Source: Aquisediminimonas sp031376385 (GTDB lineage: Bacteria; Pseudomonadota; Alphaproteobacteria; Sphingomonadales; Sphingomonadaceae). Taken from it: DNA of 64,000 bases. Both the position numbers and the translations under genes were made by a program. Numbering within the stretch: the stretch's first letter is position 1; the number at the start of each line of letters is the position of its first letter. The stretch covers positions 434,001-498,000 of the forward strand of contig JANMDQ010000023.1 of the NCBI GenBank assembly GCA_031376385.1, in the 5' to 3' direction. Below, piece by piece: positions 1 to 7,959 of the stretch. The notes beneath the pieces are model-generated. The model did not search any database, was not told the DNA's origin, and saw only the letters and a program-made list of their open reading frames with translations.

Positions 1-627
1 TGTGTTATGCATCGCGATGTTGCTGTGCACGTCGGCGCCGTAGCTATTTTCAATCTCGATACCGGCCACATTGAACATGGCGGTAGAATTGCGGACGATG
101 ATATTTTTCGATTGGCCGACATAAATGCCCGCATCTGACGCGCCTTTCACAGTCACGCGGTCGATCAAAATGTCCGTCGATTCGACGGGGTAGAGCCCGT
201 AAGCGCCATTGGTTGTCTTTGGTCCACCAGTCCATTCGACGCGCAGGTCATGATAGACAATGCGGTTAGCGCCTTTGGATTTAATCCCGTCGCCTTTGCT
301 ATCCTCCACCGCAAAGCCGCGCACCACCACATCGTCGGATGTGATCAGCAGGCCTTCGCCAGCACCCTTTTGTCCTTTGAAGCTTAGGATTGTCGTGCTT
401 GGCCCTGCGCCCCGCACTGTAACTTTGTCCACATCAAGCGAAAGGCCGTCGGTCAGATCGAATCGGCCTGCACCAATCTCGACCACATCGCCCGGCTTTG
501 CGTCAATCAGCGCCGCTTGCAGGCGCTCTTGGGCGTCAGGACCAGCGGCAATGCTGATCGTTCCGGCAAAAGCAGGGGTGGAAAAGGCGATCAGTGTCGC
601 GGCGAAGATAAAAGGGCTTGGTTTCAT
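1..627 (-). CDS. Secreted parallel beta-helix repeat protein (3' end outside window)
   Basis: The frame is open from an ATG at 627 down to the window edge, so about 208 N-terminal residues are visible and the C-terminus is missing. The first 21 residues form a signal peptide ending FSTPAFA. After that come repeats typical of right-handed parallel beta-helix proteins: VVRGFAVEDSKGDGIKSKG, then DILIDRVTVKGASDAGIYVG, then NIIVRNSTAMFNVAGIEIEN. The GASDAGIYVGQ and VAGIEIEN strings are characteristic of the TIGR03805-type beta-helix family, which is often encoded beside a multihaem cytochrome. Such proteins are exported and usually bind or cleave surface polysaccharide, but no catalytic residue can be assigned here. 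Substrate unknown. The family call is good; the biological role is open. Confidence 0.8.
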   Translation of the reverse strand, partial: MKPSPFIFAATLIAFSTPAFAGTISIAAGPDAQERLQAALIDAKPGDVVEIGAGRFDLTDGLSLDVDKVTVRGAGPSTTILSFKGQKGAGEGLLITSDDVVVRGFAVEDSKGDGIKSKGANRIVYHDLRVEWTGGPKTTNGAYGLYPVESTDILIDRVTVKGASDAGIYVGQSKNIIVRNSTAMFNVAGIEIENSYGADVHSNIAMHNT

Positions 628-674
628 GTTGGAAGTAAAGCACTTACGTGCACGTAAGCCAAGAGAGGATTATC

Positions 675-1088
675 ATGCGTTTTGTTCCCGTCATTGCCGT
701 TGCCCTATTGATGCCCACTCAAGTGCAGGCCGCTGCGTCGGTTAGTGGCCGCTGGTATACAGATAAGAAGGACAGCATTGTTGAGATTGGGCAATGCGGT
801 GCATCGGTTTGTGGCAAAGTTGTTAAAATCCTTGCGCCAACACCCAACGGTAAACCGGCCATCGACAGCAATAATCCCGATCCCAAACTGCGCACACGCC
901 CAATCCTGGGTATGACGATCCTTTCGGGTTTCAAAGACGCAGGCAAAGAGTGGGGCGGCAGCATTTATGATCCGCGTGCCGGAAAGACTTACCGATCCAC
1001 GCTTGCTCGGCTGACCAACGGAACACTGCGAGTGAAGGGGTGTGTTGGGCCATTTTGTAAGGCGTTTATCTTCACGCCCGTAAAATAG
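675..1088 (+). CDS. DUF2147 family secreted protein
   Basis: A protein of 137 residues with an N-terminal signal peptide (cleavage near VQAAA, residue 18-20). The mature part matches the DUF2147 pattern: GRWYTDKKDSIVEIGQC, then CGKVVKI, NNPDPKLRTRPILG, ILSGFK, a GGSIYDPRAGKTY strand, and LRVKGCVG. The fold is expected to be a small periplasmic beta-barrel; the family has no established function. The start at 675 is preceded by AGAGAGGA; an in-frame upstream ATG would place a charged extension before the signal peptide, so 675 is preferred. The gene is divergent from the beta-helix gene and convergent with the GST gene, from which it is separated by only 5 bp. Confidence 0.85.
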   Translation: MRFVPVIAVALLMPTQVQAAASVSGRWYTDKKDSIVEIGQCGASVCGKVVKILAPTPNGKPAIDSNNPDPKLRTRPILGMTILSGFKDAGKEWGGSIYDPRAGKTYRSTLARLTNGTLRVKGCVGPFCKAFIFTPVK

Positions 1089-1093
1089 TCTAT

Positions 1094-1750
1094 TTACACC
1101 TCAAATCGGTCAATCACCCACTCTTCTTCTTGTGCGGCAGAGATCCAGTCTTGCATGAAAGGATGAGCTATGGATTGGTCCATATAGGCCCGCGCAAAAG
1201 GAGGTGCGGGCAAGCTATAAGTGTTGAACCGCGTGACGACAGGCGCGAACATTATATCCGCCGCGCCGAACTCTCCAAATAGGAACGAGCCTTCCCCGCC
1301 GAAGTTCGCGCGCGCTTGGCCCCACAGTGTCATAATCCGGTCAATATCGGATTGCACGGCTTCGCTGACTGGAGACGCTGGATAAATGCGGCGTATATTT
1401 GTTGGGCAGGCTTTGCGCAGCGCCGAAAATCCAGACTGCATCTCTGTTGCCATGGACCTCGCAAGTGCATGTGCGGCGCGGTCTTGAGGCCAAAAGCGCG
1501 TGCCGCCCGACAGGTCATTCACATAATCGAGAATTGCAAGACTTTCCCAAACAGCGGCATCCCCGTCCCACAGGATTGGAACTTTACCAGTGCTTGGCAC
1601 GAAGTCAGCCGTCTCTCTCAGCTGCGCCCAATCCTCGTCATAGATAGGAACAACTCGCTCCTCAAATGGCAGGGCGGATTGCTTAAGGGCCAGCCAGCCG
1701 CGCAGCGACCAGCTGGAATAATTTTTATTGCCAATGATCAGGCGCAGCAT
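1094..1750 (-). CDS. Glutathione S-transferase family protein
   Basis: A cytosolic GST-like protein of 218 residues, the usual length. The N-terminal thioredoxin-fold domain shows YSSWSLRGWL (a Ser-type glutathione-activating region), GKVPIL with the conserved cis-proline, and VWESLAILDYV with the Glu-Ser pair that binds the gamma-glutamyl group. An all-helical C-terminal domain follows. The probable role is conjugation or reduction of electrophiles; the substrate cannot be read from sequence. It lies 9 bp after the Do-like protease on the same strand and is probably its last co-transcribed gene. The family assignment is firm; the subclass is not. Confidence 0.88.
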   Translation of the reverse strand: MLRLIIGNKNYSSWSLRGWLALKQSALPFEERVVPIYDEDWAQLRETADFVPSTGKVPILWDGDAAVWESLAILDYVNDLSGGTRFWPQDRAAHALARSMATEMQSGFSALRKACPTNIRRIYPASPVSEAVQSDIDRIMTLWGQARANFGGEGSFLFGEFGAADIMFAPVVTRFNTYSLPAPPFARAYMDQSIAHPFMQDWISAAQEEEWVIDRFEV

Positions 1751-1759
1751 CGCGGGCGA

Positions 1760-3265
1760 TTAACCCGCCAGCTTTACCGGAATAAAGCTTGATGCTGTGC
1801 CGCGTTGGCGGACCTCAAGCAGGACAGCGGGGCGGCCTTCTTTCTTGGCCGATGCAACTTGGGCCGAAAGCGTGTCAACTGACGGCGTTGCTTTATAATT
1901 GGCAGACACAATCACGACCCCGCGACGTAAGCCGCGCTTGGCTGCGTCTGATCCGGGCGCGACGGCATCAATCACGACGCCTTTGGTTGACGGATCAACC
2001 CCAACCGCACGAGCGATATCAGGCGTAATTGGCAGCACTGAAAGGCCAAGGCTTGACCGCAGCACGCTGTTGTTCGTGGTTTTTTCGTCAGCGCCATCCC
2101 CGATATCGCGTTGTTCTTCCGGGTTGAAATTGGCTTGTGCCAATTGCTGTTCGGATGGCCGCGCGCCGACAGTGGCGGTCAAATTCATCTTCTTGCCTTC
2201 GCGGATCACTTCCACAGGGATTTTTTGGCCCGGCGCTGTATTGGAAACGATGAAAGACAGCGTTTGATCAGGTGATATTTCCTGCCCATTGATCCGGGTG
2301 ACGATATCACCAGCTTTCATGCCCGCCTTGTCAGCGCCCTGACCTGCGACAAGACTTTGAATAATTTCGCCACGATTTTTTGGAAGGCCCAGCGCGGACG
2401 CAACGTCCTCATCCACCGGAGCGATGCTGATGCCAAGATAGCCACGCTTTACAGAGGCACCGCCCCTGAGCGCGTTAATCACGGGGCGCGCGGCGTCAGC
2501 TGGAATAGCGAAGTTGATGCCAATATTTGCGCCCACTGGCGATATCAGGCGGCTGTTGATGCCAATCACGCGCCCGTTCAGATCAAACAGCGGCCCGCCG
2601 CTATTGCCCCGATTGATTGCAGTGTCGGTCTGGATGAAGCGGTCATATGCACCTCCCTGGCCCGTGTTACGCTGCAACGCAGAAACGATACCAGCCGTCA
2701 CCGTGCTGCCAAGGCCCAGCGGATTGCCAATCGCAACCACCCAGTCACCAACGCGAAGTGATGCTGTATCCGCAATTTCAACAAATGGCAGCGGCTTGCC
2801 AGCTTCGATTTTCAACACGGCGATATCAGAGGCTGCATCGCGACCAATGATTTTGGCCTTATATTCTGTGCGATCCGGGAAAGTGACCGTAACGCTGTCC
2901 ACTGACTCGCCGCGCGGTCCGCCGGAAATCACATGGTCATTGGTGACGATGTAGCCATCGGCAGAGATGAGGAAGCCAGAGCCGCCACCCTGTTGTTCCT
3001 CTACCATTGGCTGACGATTACCAGAGAAGGGATCGAAGAGCGATCCCATCTGTACCTTTTGGGTTGTGGAGATATTGACAACCGCTGGCTGCAACCGTGC
3101 CGCCAAGTCAGCAAAGCTCATCGGTGCGCCGGGGCGGGGAGGGGTGTTGGCAGCCGCGCTAATTGCGCCGCTGTCAGACTGAGCGGAACTCGGTGACTGC
3201 ATTACAAGCGTTGCGGAAGTGCCAGCGAACAGCAAAGCTGCGGTGATGGGGTAAGCGTAGCGCAT
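1760..3265 (-). CDS. degP: Do-like periplasmic serine endoprotease with two PDZ domains
   Basis: An HtrA/Deg-family protease of 501 residues. It has a signal peptide (about 1-28), a chymotrypsin-like domain with His in TNDHVI, Asp in SDIAVL and nucleophilic Ser in NRGNSGGPL, then two PDZ domains (GYLGISIAPVDEDVASALGL and SLGLSVLPITPDIARAVGV). The role is quality control of misfolded envelope proteins. A Gly-rich GGGSGF segment precedes the catalytic His, as in the family. It is transcribed behind hflK-hflC with a gap of about 100 bp, and the GST gene follows. This arrangement fits a membrane-proteostasis cluster. The symbol could equally be degQ or mucD; the paralogue cannot be decided from this window. 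Confidence 0.9.
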   Translation of the reverse strand: MRYAYPITAALLFAGTSATLVMQSPSSAQSDSGAISAAANTPPRPGAPMSFADLAARLQPAVVNISTTQKVQMGSLFDPFSGNRQPMVEEQQGGGSGFLISADGYIVTNDHVISGGPRGESVDSVTVTFPDRTEYKAKIIGRDAASDIAVLKIEAGKPLPFVEIADTASLRVGDWVVAIGNPLGLGSTVTAGIVSALQRNTGQGGAYDRFIQTDTAINRGNSGGPLFDLNGRVIGINSRLISPVGANIGINFAIPADAARPVINALRGGASVKRGYLGISIAPVDEDVASALGLPKNRGEIIQSLVAGQGADKAGMKAGDIVTRINGQEISPDQTLSFIVSNTAPGQKIPVEVIREGKKMNLTATVGARPSEQQLAQANFNPEEQRDIGDGADEKTTNNSVLRSSLGLSVLPITPDIARAVGVDPSTKGVVIDAVAPGSDAAKRGLRRGVVIVSANYKATPSVDTLSAQVASAKKEGRPAVLLEVRQRGTASSFIPVKLAG

Positions 3266-3371
3266 TAGAGAATATCCTCAGTCAAAACGGCTTCAAAATT
3301 TCTAGTCCGGTGTGATCGATAAAAACTGAATGGGAATTGAATGGATCGCCCCACTGCGTTTTCACGTCACC

Positions 3372-4244
3372 CTATTTATTCCCCCGAAACTCCCTGAGAT
3401 AATCATTGCTGGGCGATAGAATCAGGTTCGTTCCGCCCTTTGCATCTGGCCCGAACGTATAGCGATAAGATTGCATAGCGCGGTAGAAGTCGTAAAATTG
3501 TGCGTCCTTACCAAAGCTAGCCGCATAGGTTTGCGATGCTTTCGCGTCGGCCTCTGCGCGCAGGATTTGCGCTTGACGAAGTCCGTCAGCATCAATGGCC
3601 CGCGCCTCTTGCTGGCGCGCCGTCCGCATCCGCACATAGGCGCTGTCGAGAGGCGTGCCGCTGGGCAAGTCTGCCCGCTTGATCCGCACATCCACAATTT
3701 CTGCGCCGTAATCACGGGCGACCCGTTCCAGGCCTTTTTGGATATTGTCCATCACTGGGCCACGCTCTGGGCTTAATAGGGCTGCAAAAGTGCGCTTACC
3801 CAATTCGTTCCGCACCGCCGATCCGAGGATAGGCTTTAATTGATCCGACAACCGATCAACTGTCCGCACAGTCCGGTACATTTGCAGCGGATCGATAACG
3901 CGGTAGCGTGCATAGGCATCGACATTCAGGCGGAGCTGATCAGTCGAAAGCACCAATTGAGTATCCATATCAATGTCGCGGATACGTTTATCAATGATCA
4001 CCACGTCTTCGATAAAAGGGATGACGGCTATTAAACCGGCACCTGTACTGCCAAACACTTGGTTGGGCTTGTAAGCATTGGCAATACGATTTGGCTTGCT
4101 CAAGCGAATGACCACGGCTTGGCTTTGTTCAGGCACAACCACGAACGTCATGCTGGCAACGACGACAGCGGCAACGGCCGCAATGCCATACCCCATCGGA
4201 TTGCGGCCAAGACGTTCCATCAAAGTGGGGCTATCCATGCTCAT
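3372..4244 (-). CDS. hflC: HflC, modulator subunit of FtsH protease
   Basis: A protein of 290 residues with one N-terminal transmembrane segment (about 18-37, IAAVAAVVVASMTFVVV) and a periplasmic SPFH/band-7 domain. HflC pairs with HflK in a large cage around the membrane protease FtsH and modulates its activity. Recognisable segments include VPEQSQAVVIRLSKP, VDAYARYRVIDPLQMYRTV and a helical stretch RTARQQEARAIDADGLRQAQILRAEADAKAS. Its start codon overlaps the stop of hflK by 4 bp, so translation is probably coupled. Length and neighbour are as expected for hflC. Confidence 0.92.
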   Translation of the reverse strand: MSMDSPTLMERLGRNPMGYGIAAVAAVVVASMTFVVVPEQSQAVVIRLSKPNRIANAYKPNQVFGSTGAGLIAVIPFIEDVVIIDKRIRDIDMDTQLVLSTDQLRLNVDAYARYRVIDPLQMYRTVRTVDRLSDQLKPILGSAVRNELGKRTFAALLSPERGPVMDNIQKGLERVARDYGAEIVDVRIKRADLPSGTPLDSAYVRMRTARQQEARAIDADGLRQAQILRAEADAKASQTYAASFGKDAQFYDFYRAMQSYRYTFGPDAKGGTNLILSPSNDYLREFRGNK

Positions 4245-5371
4245 CGCGGGGCTTCCTCAACGGTAACTTTGGGTTTGGCCTGACCAATCGGCAAGTAAGG
4301 TGCGACTGAGTTAGGTTCCACAATGGTCTTGTCCATGCGAGATAACACGTCCTCCATTGTCTCATAATACATGCGCCGACGCGTCACTTCTGGGGCCAGC
4401 CGATATTGTTCAAAGACCTTGTCAAAAGCTGTTGCTTCGCCCTGAGCACGGGAAATGATTTGTTGGGCGTAAGCGTTGGCGTTGTTGATATTGGCCTGAC
4501 GGTTTTGCTGCGCGACAGTCACTTCCTTAAACGCATCGTTTACAGCTTCGGGGGGGTCAGCTTGCTTGATCGCAACGCCGCGAATCCGCACGCCAGCGCG
4601 GTAGTCATCCAGCAGAGCCTGAGTCCGCTGCGCCACCCGCTGTTCAATCAAGCTTCGTGATGGACCCATCGCATCATTTAGGGATACGGTTCCCACCACT
4701 TCACGCATCGCACTTTCAGCAACTTCGCGGATTGTTTCGCGCGGTTCGGCGAGTTGGAACAGGAAATTCTGCGGGTCTTTGATATCCCAGCGGATGGAGT
4801 AGGCCAGATCAATGATATTCTGGTCTCCGCTCAGGATCAGGTTTTCACCGGTGCCTGACGGAATATCGACTGTCTCAATGGCCTGAACTTCAACTTTTGT
4901 CACGCTGTCGATCGGGGCTGGCAACGTCAGGCCAATCCCTGGTGAAAGCGTTCCTGCATATTTACCAAGCCGAATAATAACACCCTGTTCTTGGGGGCCA
5001 ATTCGGTGGAAACAGGTGAAAATTATCCAAAGCGCAATGAGCCCAAATAGCACATTACGGATCAGCCGACCTTGATTTGCGTCGCCAAAAGGGCTTCTCC
5101 CTCCTCCGCCACCGCCACTATTACCACCTTCGCCGCCACCGCCAAAACGCTGTTTAAACTGTTCAACAATCTGGTCGAGCGCTGCCGGTCCTGCTGGTTT
5201 GCGCGGGCCTTTACCGCCGGGGGGCAGGTTCCACGGGTTGCGCGGACCGCCTCCATTCCCGCCGTCACCACCGCCTCCGCCAGAGCCGCCTGAACTGCCC
5301 CCGCCTTTGCCCCATGGTCCGTCGTTATAATGCGCAACCGCGCGCTTCCAGCGTTCGCTCATACTATCCAT
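4241..5371 (-). CDS. hflK: HflK, modulator subunit of FtsH protease
   Basis: A protein of 376 residues. A Gly/Pro-rich cytosolic N-terminus (about 20-105) precedes one transmembrane segment (VLFGLIALWIIFTCF) and the SPFH domain (GPQEQGVIIRLGKYAG, LILSGDQNIIDLAYSIRWDI). It ends with a coiled coil (NRQANINNANAYAQQIISRAQGEA). It forms a complex with HflC that regulates FtsH. The start at 5371 is chosen because AAAGGA lies just upstream; longer upstream readings would run into the divergent mrp gene. The hflK and mrp starts are 70 bp apart, so this short gap must hold both promoters. Confidence 0.92.
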   Translation of the reverse strand: MDSMSERWKRAVAHYNDGPWGKGGGSSGGSGGGGGDGGNGGGPRNPWNLPPGGKGPRKPAGPAALDQIVEQFKQRFGGGGEGGNSGGGGGGRSPFGDANQGRLIRNVLFGLIALWIIFTCFHRIGPQEQGVIIRLGKYAGTLSPGIGLTLPAPIDSVTKVEVQAIETVDIPSGTGENLILSGDQNIIDLAYSIRWDIKDPQNFLFQLAEPRETIREVAESAMREVVGTVSLNDAMGPSRSLIEQRVAQRTQALLDDYRAGVRIRGVAIKQADPPEAVNDAFKEVTVAQQNRQANINNANAYAQQIISRAQGEATAFDKVFEQYRLAPEVTRRRMYYETMEDVLSRMDKTIVEPNSVAPYLPIGQAKPKVTVEEAPR

Positions 5372-5441
5372 AGTTCCTTTATAGGGTTCCGTTTTGCGAA
5401 AAACAGTGGTGCGCAAAGATTTCCTCCCTAAATGCCGTATC

Positions 5442-6440
5442 ATGAGCACCATCGAAATCTTAAGCGCCGCAATTGACGGCATTCCTGACCCTCTGGGCAA
5501 AGGCGGATTGATCACTGCTGGCCGTGTCAGCGCGCCGCGTTTTACCGAAGGGCGCGTCAGCCTGATCCTTGATGTGACGGGACTTTCGCCTGCCCAGCGC
5601 GACGCGCTTGATCAGACCGTTCATCAGATTTTAGAAAAAGTCGAGGGCGTCACTGACATTCGCGTTGCGATGACGGCAGAAAAGAATGAACGTGCCCTCA
5701 TTGCTGTGGGCAGTGGTAAAGGTGGCGTGGGCAAATCCACACTGTCAGCCAATCTCGCCATTGCGCTTGCTGCACTGGGGCGCAAAGTTGGCCTTATTGA
5801 TGCTGATATTTATGGCCCGTCACAACCGCGCCTCATGAACACTGAAGGTCAGCGACCTACTGCTGAGGGGCAAAAGCTGAACCCGATCATGTCGCCCTTT
5901 GGCATTCCGATGTTGTCGCTGGGTCATTTGGTGAAGCCCGGTCAGGCGGTCGCATGGCGCGGGCCGATGGCGGGTAATGCTCTGAGCCAGTTGATCGATG
6001 CCGATTGGGGGGACTGCGATACGCTCATCGTGGATTTGCCGCCGGGCACAGGCGATGTGCAGCTTTCGATGATCCAGAAGCACAAGCCCGCAGGCGCAGT
6101 CATCATTTCGACGCCGCAAGATCTGGCGCTGATCGATGCCACACGGGCGATTGACCTGTTCACGCAATCTACAGTCCCGATCATTGGCCTTGTTGAGAAT
6201 ATGGCAGGGTACCAGTGCCCCCACTGCGGCGAAGCGTCTGATCCGTTCGGGATGGGCGGGGCAGAGGCAGCGGCCAAGGCAATGGGTTATCCCTTTTTGG
6301 GCCGTATTCCCCTTGATATCGGTATTCGCATGGCGTCTGACGCGGGCAGCCCTCCAGCGGCGCTCGGTGGGCCCCAGCATGAGGCATTTGCCGCCATTGC
6401 GGCCCGCGTGGCGACATGGCTTTCCAACCGCAAAGGGTGA
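5442..6440 (+). CDS. mrp: Mrp/ApbC family iron-sulfur cluster carrier ATPase
   Basis: A protein of 332 residues. An N-terminal MIP18-like domain (about 1-80) precedes a deviant Walker A P-loop GSGKGGVGKST (about 90-100). Other motifs are DADIYGPSQPRLM, DLPPGTGDVQLSM and a C-terminal CxxC pair (Cys259 and Cys262, QCPHCG) that binds a [4Fe-4S] cluster in dimeric Mrp proteins. The role is assembly or transfer of Fe-S clusters. That fits a cell making DPOR/COR-type enzymes such as BchX, though no direct link is visible. Its TGA overlaps the ATG of the next gene, suggesting a three-gene unit with the two glycosyltransferases. Confidence 0.92.
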   Translation: MSTIEILSAAIDGIPDPLGKGGLITAGRVSAPRFTEGRVSLILDVTGLSPAQRDALDQTVHQILEKVEGVTDIRVAMTAEKNERALIAVGSGKGGVGKSTLSANLAIALAALGRKVGLIDADIYGPSQPRLMNTEGQRPTAEGQKLNPIMSPFGIPMLSLGHLVKPGQAVAWRGPMAGNALSQLIDADWGDCDTLIVDLPPGTGDVQLSMIQKHKPAGAVIISTPQDLALIDATRAIDLFTQSTVPIIGLVENMAGYQCPHCGEASDPFGMGGAEAAAKAMGYPFLGRIPLDIGIRMASDAGSPPAALGGPQHEAFAAIAARVATWLSNRKG

Positions 6441-7138
6441 TGCCTCGGCTCATCCTGTTCACGCGTTACCCCACGCCGGGTGAAGCCAAGACACGGCTGA
6501 TCCCCACGCTTGGCGCAAACGGCGCAGCAGAGCTTCACCGGGTGCTGACGGAGCGGACTGTCGCGTTGCTGCGCACAGTGGGCGCGCCAGTTGAAGTGCA
6601 TGTGACGGGTGCGCCCGTTGAGGCGTTTCGGGATTGGCTGGGACAGGAAGTTGCCTTCATTCCTCAAGCCGAGGGGGGACTGGGGGAGCGATTGTTAGCT
6701 GCACTTGATCCTGCGCAGGGTCGTCATGCTGAACTTGTTTCAGCATCCATGCCTCACCGCCAACCAGTTATGCCGAACGAGGCATGGACCCTGAAACGAG
6801 TTCAGCATGACGACTTGACTGACAGGGCAGTGTCACCCTGCATTTTCTTTGGGGCGGACACGCCTGATCTCAGCCCCGAAATTGTGGCAGCGGCAGTGGC
6901 GGCGCTGGAAACGCACGACGGCGTTATTGGCCCCGCGGACGACGGCGGCTATTATCTCATCGGGATGAGGGAACCGCAGCCCGCGCTGTTCACTGACATG
7001 GCATGGAGCACGGAGACTGTGTTTCCCGAGACCATGCGGCGTGTCGCAGAACTAGGGCTTAATTTCCTTACCCTCGAAACACTGTCCGATTGCGACCGGC
7101 CTGAAGATTTGGCCCGCTGGCCGTGGCTCGCGACGTGA
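6440..7138 (+). CDS. TIGR04282-type glycosyltransferase (DUF2064) with in-frame palindrome insertion
   Basis: A protein of 232 residues from the ATG overlapping the mrp stop. The nucleotidyl/glycosyltransferase core is visible: LILFTRYPTPGEAKTRLIP at the N-terminus, FFGADTPDLSPE, then GPADDGGYYLIGM and WSTETVF. The family is annotated as an arsenosugar-biosynthesis-associated glycosyltransferase and typically sits beside a TIGR04283 gene, as here. Oddity: about 30 residues between LLAALDPAQG and SPCIFFGAD are encoded by a palindromic repeat (6722-6812) that keeps the frame and reads RHAELVSAS...WTLKRVQHD. The catalytic motifs on both sides are intact, so the enzyme may tolerate it as a surface loop. 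Confidence 0.82.
   Translation: MPRLILFTRYPTPGEAKTRLIPTLGANGAAELHRVLTERTVALLRTVGAPVEVHVTGAPVEAFRDWLGQEVAFIPQAEGGLGERLLAALDPAQGRHAELVSASMPHRQPVMPNEAWTLKRVQHDDLTDRAVSPCIFFGADTPDLSPEIVAAAVAALETHDGVIGPADDGGYYLIGMREPQPALFTDMAWSTETVFPETMRRVAELGLNFLTLETLSDCDRPEDLARWPWLAT
6722..6812. repeat. Palindromic element inside a coding sequence
   Basis: The ends CGTCATGCTGAAC (6722-6734) and GTTCAGCATGACG (6800-6812) are perfect 13-bp inverted repeats. Inner parts also pair imperfectly (GAACTTGTTTCAG..CTGAAACGAGTTC). The element is translated in frame within the TIGR04282 glycosyltransferase. A related half-element lies at about 57361-57392. Confidence 0.85.
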
Positions 7139-7863
7139 TGCGCGTTTCTATTGTCATCCCGGTGTTGGATGAGGAAGCGGCGCTGCCCGCGACCATCGCC
7201 AATGTCCGCAGTTTTGATCCGCCCGCCGATGAAATACTGGTCATTGACGGCGGCAGTGACGATGCAACGGTCCCATTAGCGCAGGCGGCAGGGTTTCGGG
7301 CGATCCAATCACCGACACGCGGGCGCGGCGCTCAGGTTAATTGCGGGGTTGAAGCGGCGAGTGGCGAAATCGTATGCATTCTTCATGCCGATAGCTTACT
7401 GCCTATCGACGCCATTGCCGTGATCCGCGCCACTATGGCGGACCGCAAACTCGTCCTCGCCAGTTTCACGCCGCGCATTGCGGGGCCAGGCGGCACGCGC
7501 TGGGGCACGACGATCCATAACTGGGCGAAAACTTGGTATGCGCCGCTTCTGTTTCGCCCGCACCTTTTTGTGCGCGGCTGCCGATTGCTATTCGGGGATC
7601 ATGCCATGTTTTTCCGCCGCGCCGATTTTTTGGCCGTTGGCGGCTGCGATCCAGCGGCAATGATCATGGAGGAGGCGGACCTTTGCATCCGCCTTTCCGC
7701 GCGCGGCAAAACGCGGATGGTGCGGCGCTGGGTCTGGACGTCAGACCGGCGCATCGCCGCGTGGGGGCCGTTGAAGGCGAACCTCATCTATCTGAAAGTC
7801 GGATTCCTGTGGGGCCTTGGCGCGCGCAAGCGGCTGGGAGAGAGTTATCCCGATGTGCGCTGA
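7138..7863 (+). CDS. TIGR04283-type family 2 glycosyltransferase
   Basis: A protein of 241 residues with a GT-A fold: SIVIPVLDEEAALPATI at the N-terminus, EILVIDGGSDDAT, the nucleotide-binding HADSLLP (DxD-like position), and MIMEEADLCIRL near the C-terminus. The family co-occurs with TIGR04282 proteins and is annotated as arsenosugar-associated, but the acceptor is unproven. The ATG at 7138 overlaps the preceding stop; a GTG 15 bp upstream is a weaker alternative. The final gene of the mrp-initiated unit, it ends just before a 30-bp-arm palindrome that probably terminates transcription. Confidence 0.85.
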   Translation: MRVSIVIPVLDEEAALPATIANVRSFDPPADEILVIDGGSDDATVPLAQAAGFRAIQSPTRGRGAQVNCGVEAASGEIVCILHADSLLPIDAIAVIRATMADRKLVLASFTPRIAGPGGTRWGTTIHNWAKTWYAPLLFRPHLFVRGCRLLFGDHAMFFRRADFLAVGGCDPAAMIMEEADLCIRLSARGKTRMVRRWVWTSDRRIAAWGPLKANLIYLKVGFLWGLGARKRLGESYPDVR

Positions 7864-7871
7864 TCGCAGTA

Positions 7872-7955
7872 CAGTGCTCCGGGCTTGACCCGGAGCCTAG
7901 GGGGGAGGTTGCAGCGTGTGGGACACCTAGGCTCCGGGTCAAGCCCGGAGCACTG
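7872..7955. terminator. Large perfect palindrome between convergent genes
   Basis: The arms 7872-7901 and 7926-7955 are 30-bp perfect inverted repeats separated by 24 bp. Each arm is itself palindromic (GCTCCGGG..CCCGGAGC). It lies between the tail ends of the glycosyltransferase and mtnP genes, so it could end transcription in both directions. No long T run follows. A related copy is at 51009-51089. Confidence 0.7.
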
Positions 7956-7959
7956 TGAT

